Source: GCA-020344715 sp050115935 (GTDB taxonomy: Archaea > Thermoproteota > Bathyarchaeia > Bathyarchaeales > Bathyarchaeaceae). Taken from it: a stretch of DNA of 15,966 nt. The notes below the pieces were generated by a model. That model was not told the DNA's origin, ran no database searches, and saw only the letters and a program-made list of their open reading frames with translations. The DNA is taken from NCBI GenBank assembly GCA_050115935.1, contig JASFPO010000042.1, positions 1 through 15,966 on the forward strand. Direction: 5' to 3'. Every line of letters begins with the position of its first letter. Within the stretch, counting starts at the first letter, position 1. Positions 1-7,006 of the stretch are shown here, in pieces. The translations under genes were made by a program, and so were the position numbers.

Positions 1-318
1 AGGAACACCGAAGACCCTGCTTACTCTTTCCAAATAGTCCAAAGTTTCTTGGTGAGAGGGAAAGAAGGCCTTTTCATAAACTACTCCGATCAGCGACCGT
101 ATAACTGTGTTGTCCCAAGGATCTTGTCCAAAAACCTCTACGTGGCCTCTATCCGGTTTTAGTAAGCCGAGAATCATTTTAATTGTAGTGGTTTTCCCTG
201 CACCGTTAGGCCCGATCAAACCAGTTACAGAATCCTTGTCGACTGTCAAGTTTAGACCATCGACGGCGACCACTCTGCCATAACTCTTTGCGAGGTCTTC
301 AGCAGCGATCAAAGTCAT
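1..318 (-). CDS. ABC transporter ATP-binding protein, N-terminal part (runs off the window)
   Basis: The 106 visible codons read from ATG at 318 down to the window edge. They show the start of an ABC nucleotide-binding domain: a first beta strand with an aromatic A-loop (KSYG, residues 11-14), then a Walker A motif GPNGAGKTT at residues 36-44, followed by the usual MILGLLKPD segment. The Q-loop, signature and Walker B lie outside the window. The sequence style (single ATPase with DGLNLTV, VEVFGQDPW) fits a multidrug/antibiotic-type ABC-2 exporter ATPase, which normally works with a separate permease, but no permease is visible here. A TATA-like CTTAAATG at 344-351 (minus strand) puts transcription initiation almost at the ATG, so the mRNA would be nearly leaderless and separate from the upstream phosphoribosyltransferase gene. 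The family is certain; the transported substrate is unknown. Confidence 0.93.
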   Translation of the reverse strand, partial: MTLIAAEDLAKSYGRVVAVDGLNLTVDKDSVTGLIGPNGAGKTTTIKMILGLLKPDRGHVEVFGQDPWDNTVIRSLIGVVYEKAFFPSHQETLDYLERVSRVFGVP

Positions 319-343
319 GATTTCACTATATGACTCGAAAAAA

Positions 344-351
344 CATTTAAG
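344..351 (-). promoter_or_regulatory. TATA element of the ABC ATPase gene
   Basis: CTTAAATG on the minus strand is centred about 29 bp before the ATG at 318. This is where an archaeal TATA box would sit for a leaderless transcript. The purine-rich bases just upstream could act as a BRE. This is inferred from spacing and composition only. Confidence 0.4.
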
Positions 352-398
352 CTTTGATTATATGCATGGAAGCTCTCCTCTAAACCTCCGCGCGCACA

Positions 399-992
399 TT
401 AATAAGTTATGGTGACAAACCGCTCTTCGCTCAGCCAGTGCTCCTGAAAGTATTCTTCACATCGCTGCCTAGCTTCTCTTATAGGTAGGTCCCATAACGG
501 AACAGTTATCGTTCCCCAATCGCATTCAACTTCTTTCGCGTTTACTTGTGAGGCAAATATATCGCTTGACTTCACAAAGCTTGGACCTGCTAGGTTTTCT
601 CGATTGAGAATTAGTGCTGCAAACCAGTGGCAGATTCTGTACTCTTTCGTCAATGAACTTGCAATGCTTTCTAGCTTCTGCTTTGTAAATCCAGAGTTTA
701 CGACATCATCAACTATGATCAGATTTTCAAGGTGACCCAGCTGTTCTTGAAGGAAAGAGCCCCATTCTAAGCTTGGCAAATATGAATCGACATGATGCTG
801 AAACTGAAGTGGGCGATGAGCAACAACAGGAACGAAGTTTTCTGTTGCATGGTTCATTCTTGCTATACTATATGCAACGGGAAGACCTTTCAGCACAACT
901 CCAAGAACCAGACTCTTTCCGATGTCAAGTTTGCCCAAGATCTTCCTATTTAGTTTCTGAACCAGCTTATCAGCTGGAATTCTTCGTTTCAT
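399..992 (-). CDS. Phosphoribosyltransferase-fold protein
   Basis: This 197-aa protein carries the type I phosphoribosyltransferase signature IIVDDVVNSGFT at residues 92-103. The paired acidic residues and the small-residue turn match the PRPP-binding loop. GVVLKGLPVA (31-40) resembles the pyrophosphate loop of the same fold. The family transfers ribose-5-phosphate from PRPP to a nitrogenous base, or acts as a regulator using PRPP as a ligand. The base is not evident: the hood region is not one I can assign to adenine, hypoxanthine or orotate enzymes. The ATG at 992 is the only good start; an AT-rich TATA-like stretch near 1008-1014 would make the transcript leaderless. It is on the same strand as the flavoprotein gene upstream but separated by 67 bp, so co-transcription is possible rather than shown. 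Confidence 0.8.
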   Translation of the reverse strand: MKRRIPADKLVQKLNRKILGKLDIGKSLVLGVVLKGLPVAYSIARMNHATENFVPVVAHRPLQFQHHVDSYLPSLEWGSFLQEQLGHLENLIIVDDVVNSGFTKQKLESIASSLTKEYRICHWFAALILNRENLAGPSFVKSSDIFASQVNAKEVECDWGTITVPLWDLPIREARQRCEEYFQEHWLSEERFVTITY

Positions 993-1059
993 TTACCTGC
1001 AAGCCCAAGTTTTATGGTGTTTGCAAGCTATTATCTCTTTTCTAGCGAGCTCTAGAATA

Positions 1060-2445
1060 CTATTTCTTCCTAACCAGAAGCCTATTTGCAGTAGCTATTA
1101 GATCATGTGTCTTCTTCTTCCATTCTTCAAAATCTTTCGGCGAATCCGGATAGTTTCTATACAAAGCCTTGATTTCCCTCATAAGTTTAGCCATGTTTCT
1201 CAACCGTTTAAGCATTGAAAGCTTTCCTAACCCCTTCAGGGCTCTTCGGGCAGTTTCAGTGACGTTAAGGTGCACATCTTCTCCCTTGCTGGTTTTCAAA
1301 ACGTCTTCCTCGGTTATCAGCTGATATTTCATCCCATAGTTTATCTCGTCGTTATTTATTCCTTCAAGCAAGAAAAGTCGGAAAATGTCAAGTCCAGCTT
1401 GTTTGACACCATAAGATTGCAGATACTTCACGTTATACTGCCATAAATCTTCACGAGTTACATCGCCTTTCTCTAAAGCTTCAACTACGGTTTCTCCAGC
1501 AAGCATTCCACCCATCATGGAAGGTCCTATTCCTCCTCCATGAATTGGGTTGACTTGGCATGCAGAGTCCCCAACCATGATTATCCCGTTTCCAACCATG
1601 CAGTCGAGGGGTCGCCGAGTTGGAACGTACCACGCTCCTCCAGTAATCAGAGACGAACCCTCAAACAACGGTTTAGATAAGACATTGCTGTACAGCGGGT
1701 TCTTTGGCTTTGGAAAGCCCTTCCTCATACATACGCCGAGGCCAACATTTACTTTGGTTTTGCCTTCAGGAAAAAGCCAATAATACCCACCTGGTGCGAT
1801 GTTTAGGTCTAAGTAAATTTCACAGAAATCTGGACTTGTCGCGCTCCCATTTAATTGGCGAATCTCTCTATAACATGCTTCTACGTCTTCATTGCTGACT
1901 TCGGTGTCAACTCCAATTTGGGGAGGAAGCTTTTTCCTCAAGACAGCTAGAAAGCCACTTGCGTCAATTACTACCTTGCTCTGGAGCTGTGTCTTGGTTT
2001 CCGTCTTAATGTCTCGCGCTGAAACTCCTACGACATAGTTGTCTTTTAAGATTGGCTCTACCGCTTGAGTTGAGTCCAACAATGTTGCTCCTGCATTCAC
2101 TGCAAGTCTGAGTAGTCTTTGCCCAAAATGTAGACGGTTAACAATGAACCCATAGAGTTCCTCGCTCTCAATCTGAAACACTGTTTCCATGTCTGGCGAG
2201 TATATTTTGACCCCAGCGATTCTTGATTCCAATTCATCCCCTGACGGATGTTTCAGACCAAGAGTGTCAAAGTGATGTTTTCCAATGGCGTCTCCACAAA
2301 TCTTTTCGCCGATTCTCTCCTTGGATTTCCTGTCAATTATGCCTACTTTTAAGCCGGCCTTGGCCGCTGTTTTCGCTGTCATACAACCTGCTGTTCCAGC
2401 GCCAACTACAATCACGTCAAACTTCTTCAGATGGTTCCTCTCCAC
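1060..2445 (-). CDS. Geranylgeranyl reductase family FAD-dependent oxidoreductase
   Basis: The 461-aa flavoprotein opens with an FAD Rossmann motif, VVGAGTAG (about residues 14-21), continues with IIDRK at the end of the second strand, and has KICGDAIGKHHFD near residues 49-61. This is the cysteine-containing substrate-side motif of archaeal geranylgeranyl reductases. Around residues 290-312 the second FAD motif, GDSACQVNPIHGGGIGPSM, is intact. Members saturate the geranylgeranyl chains of archaeal ether lipids or of quinones; which substrate is used here cannot be read from sequence. The start is GTG at 2445 with no strong Shine-Dalgarno. TATAAAAA (2464-2471) or a second AT element near 2477-2484 could drive it. 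It is divergent from an HxlR regulator, 90 bp from start codon to start codon, so that regulator is a plausible controller. Confidence 0.85.
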   Translation of the reverse strand: MERNHLKKFDVIVVGAGTAGCMTAKTAAKAGLKVGIIDRKSKERIGEKICGDAIGKHHFDTLGLKHPSGDELESRIAGVKIYSPDMETVFQIESEELYGFIVNRLHFGQRLLRLAVNAGATLLDSTQAVEPILKDNYVVGVSARDIKTETKTQLQSKVVIDASGFLAVLRKKLPPQIGVDTEVSNEDVEACYREIRQLNGSATSPDFCEIYLDLNIAPGGYYWLFPEGKTKVNVGLGVCMRKGFPKPKNPLYSNVLSKPLFEGSSLITGGAWYVPTRRPLDCMVGNGIIMVGDSACQVNPIHGGGIGPSMMGGMLAGETVVEALEKGDVTREDLWQYNVKYLQSYGVKQAGLDIFRLFLLEGINNDEINYGMKYQLITEEDVLKTSKGEDVHLNVTETARRALKGLGKLSMLKRLRNMAKLMREIKALYRNYPDSPKDFEEWKKKTHDLIATANRLLVRKK

Positions 2446-2535
2446 TGGGTTGTCTTGATGTATTTTTTATACCTTGTTGTATATGTAAACCTTTATAAAT
2501 TGTGAAGTAAGTTGCTCCACACCAGGTGTAAACGG
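2446..2535. promoter_or_regulatory. Divergent promoter between the flavoprotein and the HxlR regulator
   Basis: In 90 bp there is a plus-strand TATA box, TTTATAAA at 2492-2499, which predicts a start site around 2519-2523 and supports ATG 2536 for hxlR. There is also a minus-strand TATA-like TATAAAAA at 2464-2471 and a weaker one near 2477-2484 for the flavoprotein. The two core promoters lie within about 30 bp of each other, so one bound regulator dimer could block both. Confidence 0.55.
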
Positions 2536-2988
2536 ATGGATTCGCAACTAACATTAACTGATGAACTTCGCAAACTTGTAGAGGCACGGATGGAACATAC
2601 TCTTAAAGGAATAGAGGACACGCTTCGACGCATACTAGAAACCCAAAAGACAAGCTCGAAAGACCTAAAGAAAGCCATAAAAGGCCTCGAAGGAAGCTTC
2701 AACCTACTCTCACAAAAATGGAATCTCGAAATACTCTACACGCTATTTCTAAAAGACACCACAGGATTCAGCGAACTAAAGAAGATCCTTGGCGTGAACT
2801 CGCGCACATTATCAGACAAGCTGAAAAGTCTAAAACAACACGGATACATCAAAAGAACGGTAGAACAAGGCCCACCCCTCAGAGTGAAATATTCTCTAAC
2901 ATCAAGAGGAAAAAGCACGGTGCTGCTTGCACTGCCTTTGTTATACTATTCTAGCAGTGGCTCCACTTCAAACTACACCTCGAAGTAG
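2536..2988 (+). CDS. HxlR-family winged helix-turn-helix transcriptional regulator
   Basis: The predicted protein has 150 aa. Residues from about 8 to 50 form a charged, probably coiled-coil helix. The HxlR winged helix follows: KWNLEILYTLF opens the domain, GFSELKKIL is the first HTH helix, and GVNSRTLSDKLKSLKQHGYI contains the recognition helix. The wing reads PPLRVKYSLTSRGKS. HxlR proteins bind DNA as dimers and often sense redox or small electrophiles through a cysteine; this protein has no cysteine, so a thiol switch is excluded. An in-frame TTG lies 24 bases upstream at 2512, but the TATA box at 2492-2499 would place initiation downstream of it, so ATG 2536 is preferred. The C-terminal tail is Ser/Thr-rich and looks disordered. 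The divergent flavoprotein is the obvious candidate target, by context only. Confidence 0.87.
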   Translation: MDSQLTLTDELRKLVEARMEHTLKGIEDTLRRILETQKTSSKDLKKAIKGLEGSFNLLSQKWNLEILYTLFLKDTTGFSELKKILGVNSRTLSDKLKSLKQHGYIKRTVEQGPPLRVKYSLTSRGKSTVLLALPLLYYSSSGSTSNYTSK

Positions 2989-3087
2989 CCGTAGTTGGAC
3001 TAGTTCTCGAATCAACACACGTGCGCGCTAGACTACAAAAGCAGAGAGAGGTTAAGAAGAACACCACAAAGGAAAACCGTAATAACT

Positions 3088-3195
3088 ATGGCACACAATT
3101 ACAAAATCCAACAAAGCTTTGCAGTAAATGTGGTGGACATGCTGGATATATCTGTCCTACGGAAAACTTGGCTGCAAATAGGCCGTTTGATATGA
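3088..3195 (+). CDS. Possible short ORF in the hxlR-pckG spacer (doubtful)
   Basis: The 223-bp spacer before pckG holds a 35-codon ATG frame with a hydrophobic, protein-like composition (for example VVDMLDISVL), ending 16 bp before the pckG start. It has no clear Shine-Dalgarno and no convincing TATA box. It could be a leader peptide or chance. A competing GTG frame, 3021-3215, overlaps pckG by four bases and has two CxxC-like cysteine pairs, but its composition is low-complexity. I favour neither strongly. Confidence 0.12.
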   Translation: MAHNYKIQQSFAVNVVDMLDISVLRKTWLQIGRLI

Positions 3196-3211
3196 CTCTT
3201 GAGGTTACAGT

Positions 3212-5089
3212 ATGAACCCATATATTGAAGCTCTTCGACCAAAACTCAGCACACTTGATTACCAGAAGCTGTGTGCCATAGCCATCCCTAAAGTCCACGA
3301 ATTCATAGCAAAGTCTGCTGATCTCTGTAACGCTGAACGAGTCTTCATCTGTAACGATTCTGCTGAGGATATAGCCCATGTCCGACAACAAGCAATCGCC
3401 ACTGGTGAAGAAGCTAAATTAAAGCTCCCAGGGCATACTGTCCACTTTGATGGTATATATGACCAAGGTCGAGATCGACAAGCTACCAAATACCTCGTGC
3501 CCAAGAGGATCACCCTCAGCAAAGCCCTCAACCAGATTGATCGGCAAGAAGGACTGGCAGAAGTAAAAGGTTTGCTCATGGATTCAATGAAGGGCCGCAC
3601 AATGATTACCCGCTTTCTTTCCTTGGGACCTCCCAACTCGATATTCACCATTCTAGGAATGCAGTGCACTGATTCATGGTATGTAGCTCACTCTGAAGAT
3701 CTCCTCTATCGACCAGGCTACGATATATTCCGCCAATCAGGCCCGTACAGGGAGTTTATGCGTGTCCTACATTCAGCAGGGAAAATGAATGAAAGTATGG
3801 TTAGCATGGAACATAAGAAGAAACGCATCTACATTGACTACATGGATAACACTATCTACAGTGTCAATACTCAGTACGCAGGTAACTCAATAGGTTTTAA
3901 GAAACTTGCTTTTCGCCTTGCCATCCGCAAGGCAAACACTGAAGGATGGCTTGCTGAGCATATGATGCTCATGGGGGTGCATGGGCCGGAAGGTCGCAAG
4001 ACCTATTTTGCTGGTGCTTTTCCTAGTGCCTGTGGCAAGACTTCCACCGCTATGCTTCCAGGGGAGACAATATTGGGCGATGATATCGCCTACATTCGCG
4101 AAATCGATTCAGTTGCTCGTGCAGTGAATGTCGAAGCTGGAATTTTCGGCATCATTAAAGATGTCAACCCTATATACGACGTCTCAATCTTCAAAGTACT
4201 TAGCAACCCTTGCGAGATTATCTTCTCTAATGTTTTGGTCAATGATGGCAAGCCCTTCTGGTTGGGCATGGGCTCTGAGATTCCTCAAGAGGGAAATAAC
4301 TTCTCTGGAGCATGGTATGAAGGAAAGACAGACGCATCTGGCAATAAGATTCCACCTGCTCATAAGAACGCTCGTTACACAGTATCCCTTAAAGCATTGA
4401 AAAATTGCGATCCTGAACTGGAAAACCCTTCAGGTGTAGAGCTAAGTGGCATAATGTATGGGGGGCGAGACGCCAAGGCCTACGTGCCTGTCCAACAGAG
4501 TTTCAATTGGGAGCACGGTATTATAGCTTATGGGGCATCTTTGGAGACAAAAACAACTTTTGCTACAATTGGTGAAGAAGGTGTACCTGAGATCAATCTG
4601 ATGAGTATCCAGGATTTCATCTCTATTCCTTTAGGAAGGAATGTTCGAAACAACCTGAAGTTTGGAAAGAAGCTAGAGAAGCCACCTGTTGTCTTTGGAG
4701 TTAACTACTTCCTTCAGGATGAGGAAGGCAAGTTCCTAAACACACCCTTAGACAAACATGTGTGGATAAAATGGATGGAGCTACGAGTCCATAAAGATGC
4801 TGGAGCGATTAAGTCGCCTACTGGCAATATTCCCAAATATAGGGATCTGTGTAGACTCTTCAAGCAAGTATTGAGTAGAGAATACAGAAAGGAGGATTAC
4901 ATTCAGCAATTCACTATTCGTGTTCCCGAAAACTTGGCCAAGATTGAGCGAGTGGAAAGGTTCTACAAGGAAAGGGTCGTTGATACGCCAGCAGAACTGT
5001 TTCGGATACTGAATCAGCAACGGGAGCGTCTACTTGAGGCTAGAGGGAGCTTTGGCGACTATATCTCACCCGAGAGCTTAAGAGGATGA
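3212..5089 (+). CDS. pckG: Phosphoenolpyruvate carboxykinase (GTP)
   Basis: The 625-aa product has the length and motifs of GTP-dependent PEPCK, which interconverts oxaloacetate + GTP with PEP + GDP + CO2 in the cytoplasm at the gluconeogenesis/anaplerosis branch. The P-loop segment AFPSACGKTSTAM contains the family-specific reactive cysteine (C274) and the phosphate-binding lysine (K276). Downstream come ILGDDIAYIR (metal-binding aspartates) and, in the nucleotide-binding C-terminal part, FGVNYF. ATG 3212 has a GAGGT Shine-Dalgarno at 3201-3205 with 6-nt spacing, which fixes the start. The gene stands alone, with no adjacent pyruvate or oxaloacetate enzyme. Archaea that use this enzyme include Thermococcales and several TACK lineages. 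The identification is secure; the physiological direction cannot be read from sequence. Confidence 0.95.
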   Translation: MNPYIEALRPKLSTLDYQKLCAIAIPKVHEFIAKSADLCNAERVFICNDSAEDIAHVRQQAIATGEEAKLKLPGHTVHFDGIYDQGRDRQATKYLVPKRITLSKALNQIDRQEGLAEVKGLLMDSMKGRTMITRFLSLGPPNSIFTILGMQCTDSWYVAHSEDLLYRPGYDIFRQSGPYREFMRVLHSAGKMNESMVSMEHKKKRIYIDYMDNTIYSVNTQYAGNSIGFKKLAFRLAIRKANTEGWLAEHMMLMGVHGPEGRKTYFAGAFPSACGKTSTAMLPGETILGDDIAYIREIDSVARAVNVEAGIFGIIKDVNPIYDVSIFKVLSNPCEIIFSNVLVNDGKPFWLGMGSEIPQEGNNFSGAWYEGKTDASGNKIPPAHKNARYTVSLKALKNCDPELENPSGVELSGIMYGGRDAKAYVPVQQSFNWEHGIIAYGASLETKTTFATIGEEGVPEINLMSIQDFISIPLGRNVRNNLKFGKKLEKPPVVFGVNYFLQDEEGKFLNTPLDKHVWIKWMELRVHKDAGAIKSPTGNIPKYRDLCRLFKQVLSREYRKEDYIQQFTIRVPENLAKIERVERFYKERVVDTPAELFRILNQQRERLLEARGSFGDYISPESLRG

Positions 5090-5164
5090 GATAGCACCCA
5101 CTTTTGCGGATTAGCCAATGCTCTGAATTCGCCTTTTGCGCACACAAAAGCTGCATCTATGTCT

Positions 5165-5650
5165 TTACGGAAGTTCAAGCTTGATGTCCGTGGTTTCCTT
5201 CTCTGTTTCAAAAACCATGCAAGTCAGAGTCTTCTCTATTCCCTTCACAGTTCTCAATCTATCAATCACAAGATTCCCGATTGCGTCGACATCCCTCTCT
5301 CTAACTTTCATTAGAATGTCCCAGTCTCCGGTTATTATGTGAACCTCCTGTACCTCAGGAAACCCTGCAATCTGTCTAACGATTTGCCTTTGAGACAACA
5401 TCTCATCTCCCTCCAACCTATAGGAAAATGAAGCCAATATGAACGCGGCTGTTCCCATATGCAGTTTTTTGGCGTCCAAGACAGCCTTGTAATCTTGGAT
5501 TATCCCCTGCTTTTCCATTCTCTTTATTTTGGCAAAGACCGTTGTAATTGGCGAATCTATTTTCCTCGCAATTTCCCTTGCTGTAATTCTACAGTTTCTC
5601 TGAAGCAAAGCGAGTATCTTTGAATCTCTCTCGTCAAGCTTAGGCTGCAT
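5165..5650 (-). CDS. Lrp/AsnC-family transcriptional regulator
   Basis: The 161-aa protein has the standard two-part layout. An N-terminal helix-turn-helix (LDERDSKILALLQRN, then ITAREIARKI and a recognition helix near TTVFAKIKRM) covers residues about 5-50. A C-terminal RAM effector domain runs from about 70 to 150, with the conserved VQEVHIITGDWDILMKV stretch. RAM domains bind amino acids and control oligomer state. A longer frame could start at 5677, but its first nine codons are translated promoter sequence: the TATA box TTTTTATG (5676-5683, minus strand) predicts initiation close to the ATG at 5650, giving a leaderless mRNA. A perfect palindrome lies between TATA and ATG, which suggests autoregulation. 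The gene diverges from an asparagine synthetase gene, so control by asparagine or aspartate is a reasonable guess. Confidence 0.92.
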   Translation of the reverse strand: MQPKLDERDSKILALLQRNCRITAREIARKIDSPITTVFAKIKRMEKQGIIQDYKAVLDAKKLHMGTAAFILASFSYRLEGDEMLSQRQIVRQIAGFPEVQEVHIITGDWDILMKVRERDVDAIGNLVIDRLRTVKGIEKTLTCMVFETEKETTDIKLELP

Positions 5651-5651
5651 A

Positions 5652-5668
5652 ATTGTAATTATTACAAT
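5652..5668. promoter_or_regulatory. Perfect 17-bp palindrome, likely Lrp/AsnC operator
   Basis: ATTGTAATTATTACAAT is an 8-bp inverted repeat around one central base. It lies 1 bp upstream of the regulator's start codon and about 7 bp from its TATA box, overlapping the predicted transcription start. Size and AT-rich dyad symmetry fit sites bound by Lrp-family dimers, so occupancy would block initiation (autorepression). Binding is inferred, not shown. Confidence 0.6.
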
Positions 5669-5675
5669 AATGCGC

Positions 5676-5735
5676 ATAAAAATCTTGCCTTTTCGGAGTA
5701 TTTTACGTAAATTTCTGTAAAAAATTTATAATCTA
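5676..5735. promoter_or_regulatory. Divergent core promoters of the Lrp/AsnC and asparagine synthetase genes
   Basis: The minus-strand TATA, TTTTTATG (5676-5683), serves the regulator. The plus-strand TATA, TTTATAAT (5725-5732), serves the synthetase and predicts a start near 5752-5756, leaving a leader of about 10-14 nt. Between them is a perfect 10-bp palindrome, TTTACGTAAA (5702-5711), followed by a related TTTCTGTAAA (5712-5721). These could be further regulator sites placed upstream of the synthetase TATA, a position compatible with activation. Confidence 0.5.
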
Positions 5736-5765
5736 GAACTCCTCTTTCCATATACAGGTGGCGAC

Positions 5766-6731
5766 ATGGACTCCATCAAGCAACGATATCTCACTATAAG
5801 AGAACCGAAGTCAATTTGCGTTCTAAAGATACAAGACGGAATAATAGCTGCTATGAGAGAATATCTACGAGAGAAAGAGTTCATCGAAATCCTTGCTCCA
5901 ATAATTGGTCCAGTAACTGACCCAGGCATAAGAGGGGCCAAACAAGTTTCCATAGACTATTATGGGACAGAATTCAAACTGATGAGCAGCATGATTCTTT
6001 ATAAGCAGATGGCGGTTTCTTCGCTCAGAAAGGTTTTCTCCATTTCACCCAACATTAGGATTGAACCATTAGAGACTGTCAAAACACGAAGACATCTAAC
6101 AGAGTTCAGGCAAGTTGACATAGAGGCAGCTTATGCCACATACGAAGAAATGATGAGACTAGGTGAAGAAATGCTATGCCACGTAATTAGAGATATAAAG
6201 GAAAAATTTCAAGAGGAGTTGCGGAAACTCAAAAGAGAGTTAAAGGTCCCTAAAAAGCCATTCACAAGGTATACACATAGGGAAGCAATTGACATCCTAA
6301 AATCCCTAGGATTCAAGCTCAGATATGAAGAGGAAATTCCATGGGACGCAGAGGAAGAGATTTCCGCTGTTCATAAGGAGCCCTTTTGGGTAACCGACTA
6401 TCCCATTACTGCTCGAGGTTTCTATTATCCGGAGCATCCAAAAAAGCCAGGATTCTTGAGAGATTTTGACCTACTATATCCAGAAGGCTATGGTGAAGCG
6501 ATATCTGGAGGAGAAAGAGAACACAGATATGAAAGAGTTGTGGAAAGGATGAAGCAAGACGGCGAAGACCCAACAAGATACGATTGGTACTTGGAAATGC
6601 TTAAGAAGGGAATTCCGTCTTCAGCAGGTTTTGGAATTGGCGTTGAGAGATTAACGCGATATGTCTGTGGAACAGAGAACATATGGGAAGCTGTAGCCTT
6701 TCCAAAAGTCGCTGGTGTAATCTCGCCTTAA
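5766..6731 (+). CDS. Archaeal asparagine synthetase A-like protein (AsnRS paralogue, AS-AR type)
   Basis: The 321-aa protein is a class II aminoacyl-tRNA synthetase catalytic core without an anticodon-binding domain. The Asp/Asn subgroup is seen in LMSSMILYKQMAV (residues 72-84), motif 2 with IRIEPLETVKTRRHLTEFRQVDIE (97-120; Arg-His-Leu-x-Glu-Phe core), and motif 3 GFGIGVERLTRYVCG (288-302; ATP-binding Arg). The first ~20 residues lead directly into motif 1, so no OB-fold is attached. Archaeal proteins of this kind (AS-AR, studied in Pyrococcus) activate aspartate with ATP and amidate it to asparagine. Its length is slightly above the roughly 290-300 aa usual for the group. ATG 5766 follows an AGGTGG Shine-Dalgarno-like sequence at 5756-5761. 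Its divergent neighbour is an Lrp/AsnC regulator, supporting amino-acid-responsive control. Confidence 0.85.
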   Translation: MDSIKQRYLTIREPKSICVLKIQDGIIAAMREYLREKEFIEILAPIIGPVTDPGIRGAKQVSIDYYGTEFKLMSSMILYKQMAVSSLRKVFSISPNIRIEPLETVKTRRHLTEFRQVDIEAAYATYEEMMRLGEEMLCHVIRDIKEKFQEELRKLKRELKVPKKPFTRYTHREAIDILKSLGFKLRYEEEIPWDAEEEISAVHKEPFWVTDYPITARGFYYPEHPKKPGFLRDFDLLYPEGYGEAISGGEREHRYERVVERMKQDGEDPTRYDWYLEMLKKGIPSSAGFGIGVERLTRYVCGTENIWEAVAFPKVAGVISP

Positions 6732-7006
6732 GATTCAGGTTTTCCGTAGCGCTCTTCAAACGTAAGCCGCTTTTTGATGAGGTCTTTTACTTCTTCTTTG
6801 AACTGCTCGTCTTTCTCTAGGCTTAGAAATCGTGTGCGGAAATCCTCGAAGCCTTCGGGGATCTCTATTCTTATGTTGATGAAGGGTTTGCCTATGGCCA
6901 TTTCAAATTCTCTCTTGGTTTCGTCGTATTCTTCGGATTCAGGTTTAGTCTTTGCGCGCGAGCGCGCGAACCCAAGCCACTTCTTGACTTTGACCAGATT
7001 ATTCAA
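6728..7006 (-). CDS. Small hypothetical protein, last gene of the permease operon
   Basis: This is a 92-aa, highly charged soluble protein with no membrane segment and no cysteine. The middle, GKPFINIRIEIPEGFEDFR (about 39-57), could form a short beta-rich segment before a helical, Lys/Glu-rich tail. I do not recognise a family. TTG at 7006 overlaps the stop of the permease gene in a TTGA, and GGGAGG lies immediately upstream, which argues for translational coupling and for the TTG start. If that start is wrong, the next ATG is at codon 36. The stop shares its bases with the convergent synthetase stop (both read from the TTAA around 6728-6731). The codons near 6954-6968 form an unusual CG-alternating tract encoding the FARSRAK segment. 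A regulatory or stabilising partner of the permease is conceivable from position only. Confidence 0.6.
   Translation of the reverse strand: MNNLVKVKKWLGFARSRAKTKPESEEYDETKREFEMAIGKPFINIRIEIPEGFEDFRTRFLSLEKDEQFKEEVKDLIKKRLTFEERYGKPES

Noticed and set aside
773..1045. Plus-strand ORF opposite the phosphoribosyltransferase
   Set aside because: It lies antisense to a gene with a clear PRPP-binding motif and has no recognisable features; it is a shadow.
3021..3215. GTG-start ORF of 64 codons overlapping the pckG start by four bases, with CxxC-like cysteines
   Set aside because: Low-complexity Lys/Asn-rich start, no Shine-Dalgarno, and pckG has its own ribosome-binding site; the four-base overlap is probably chance.
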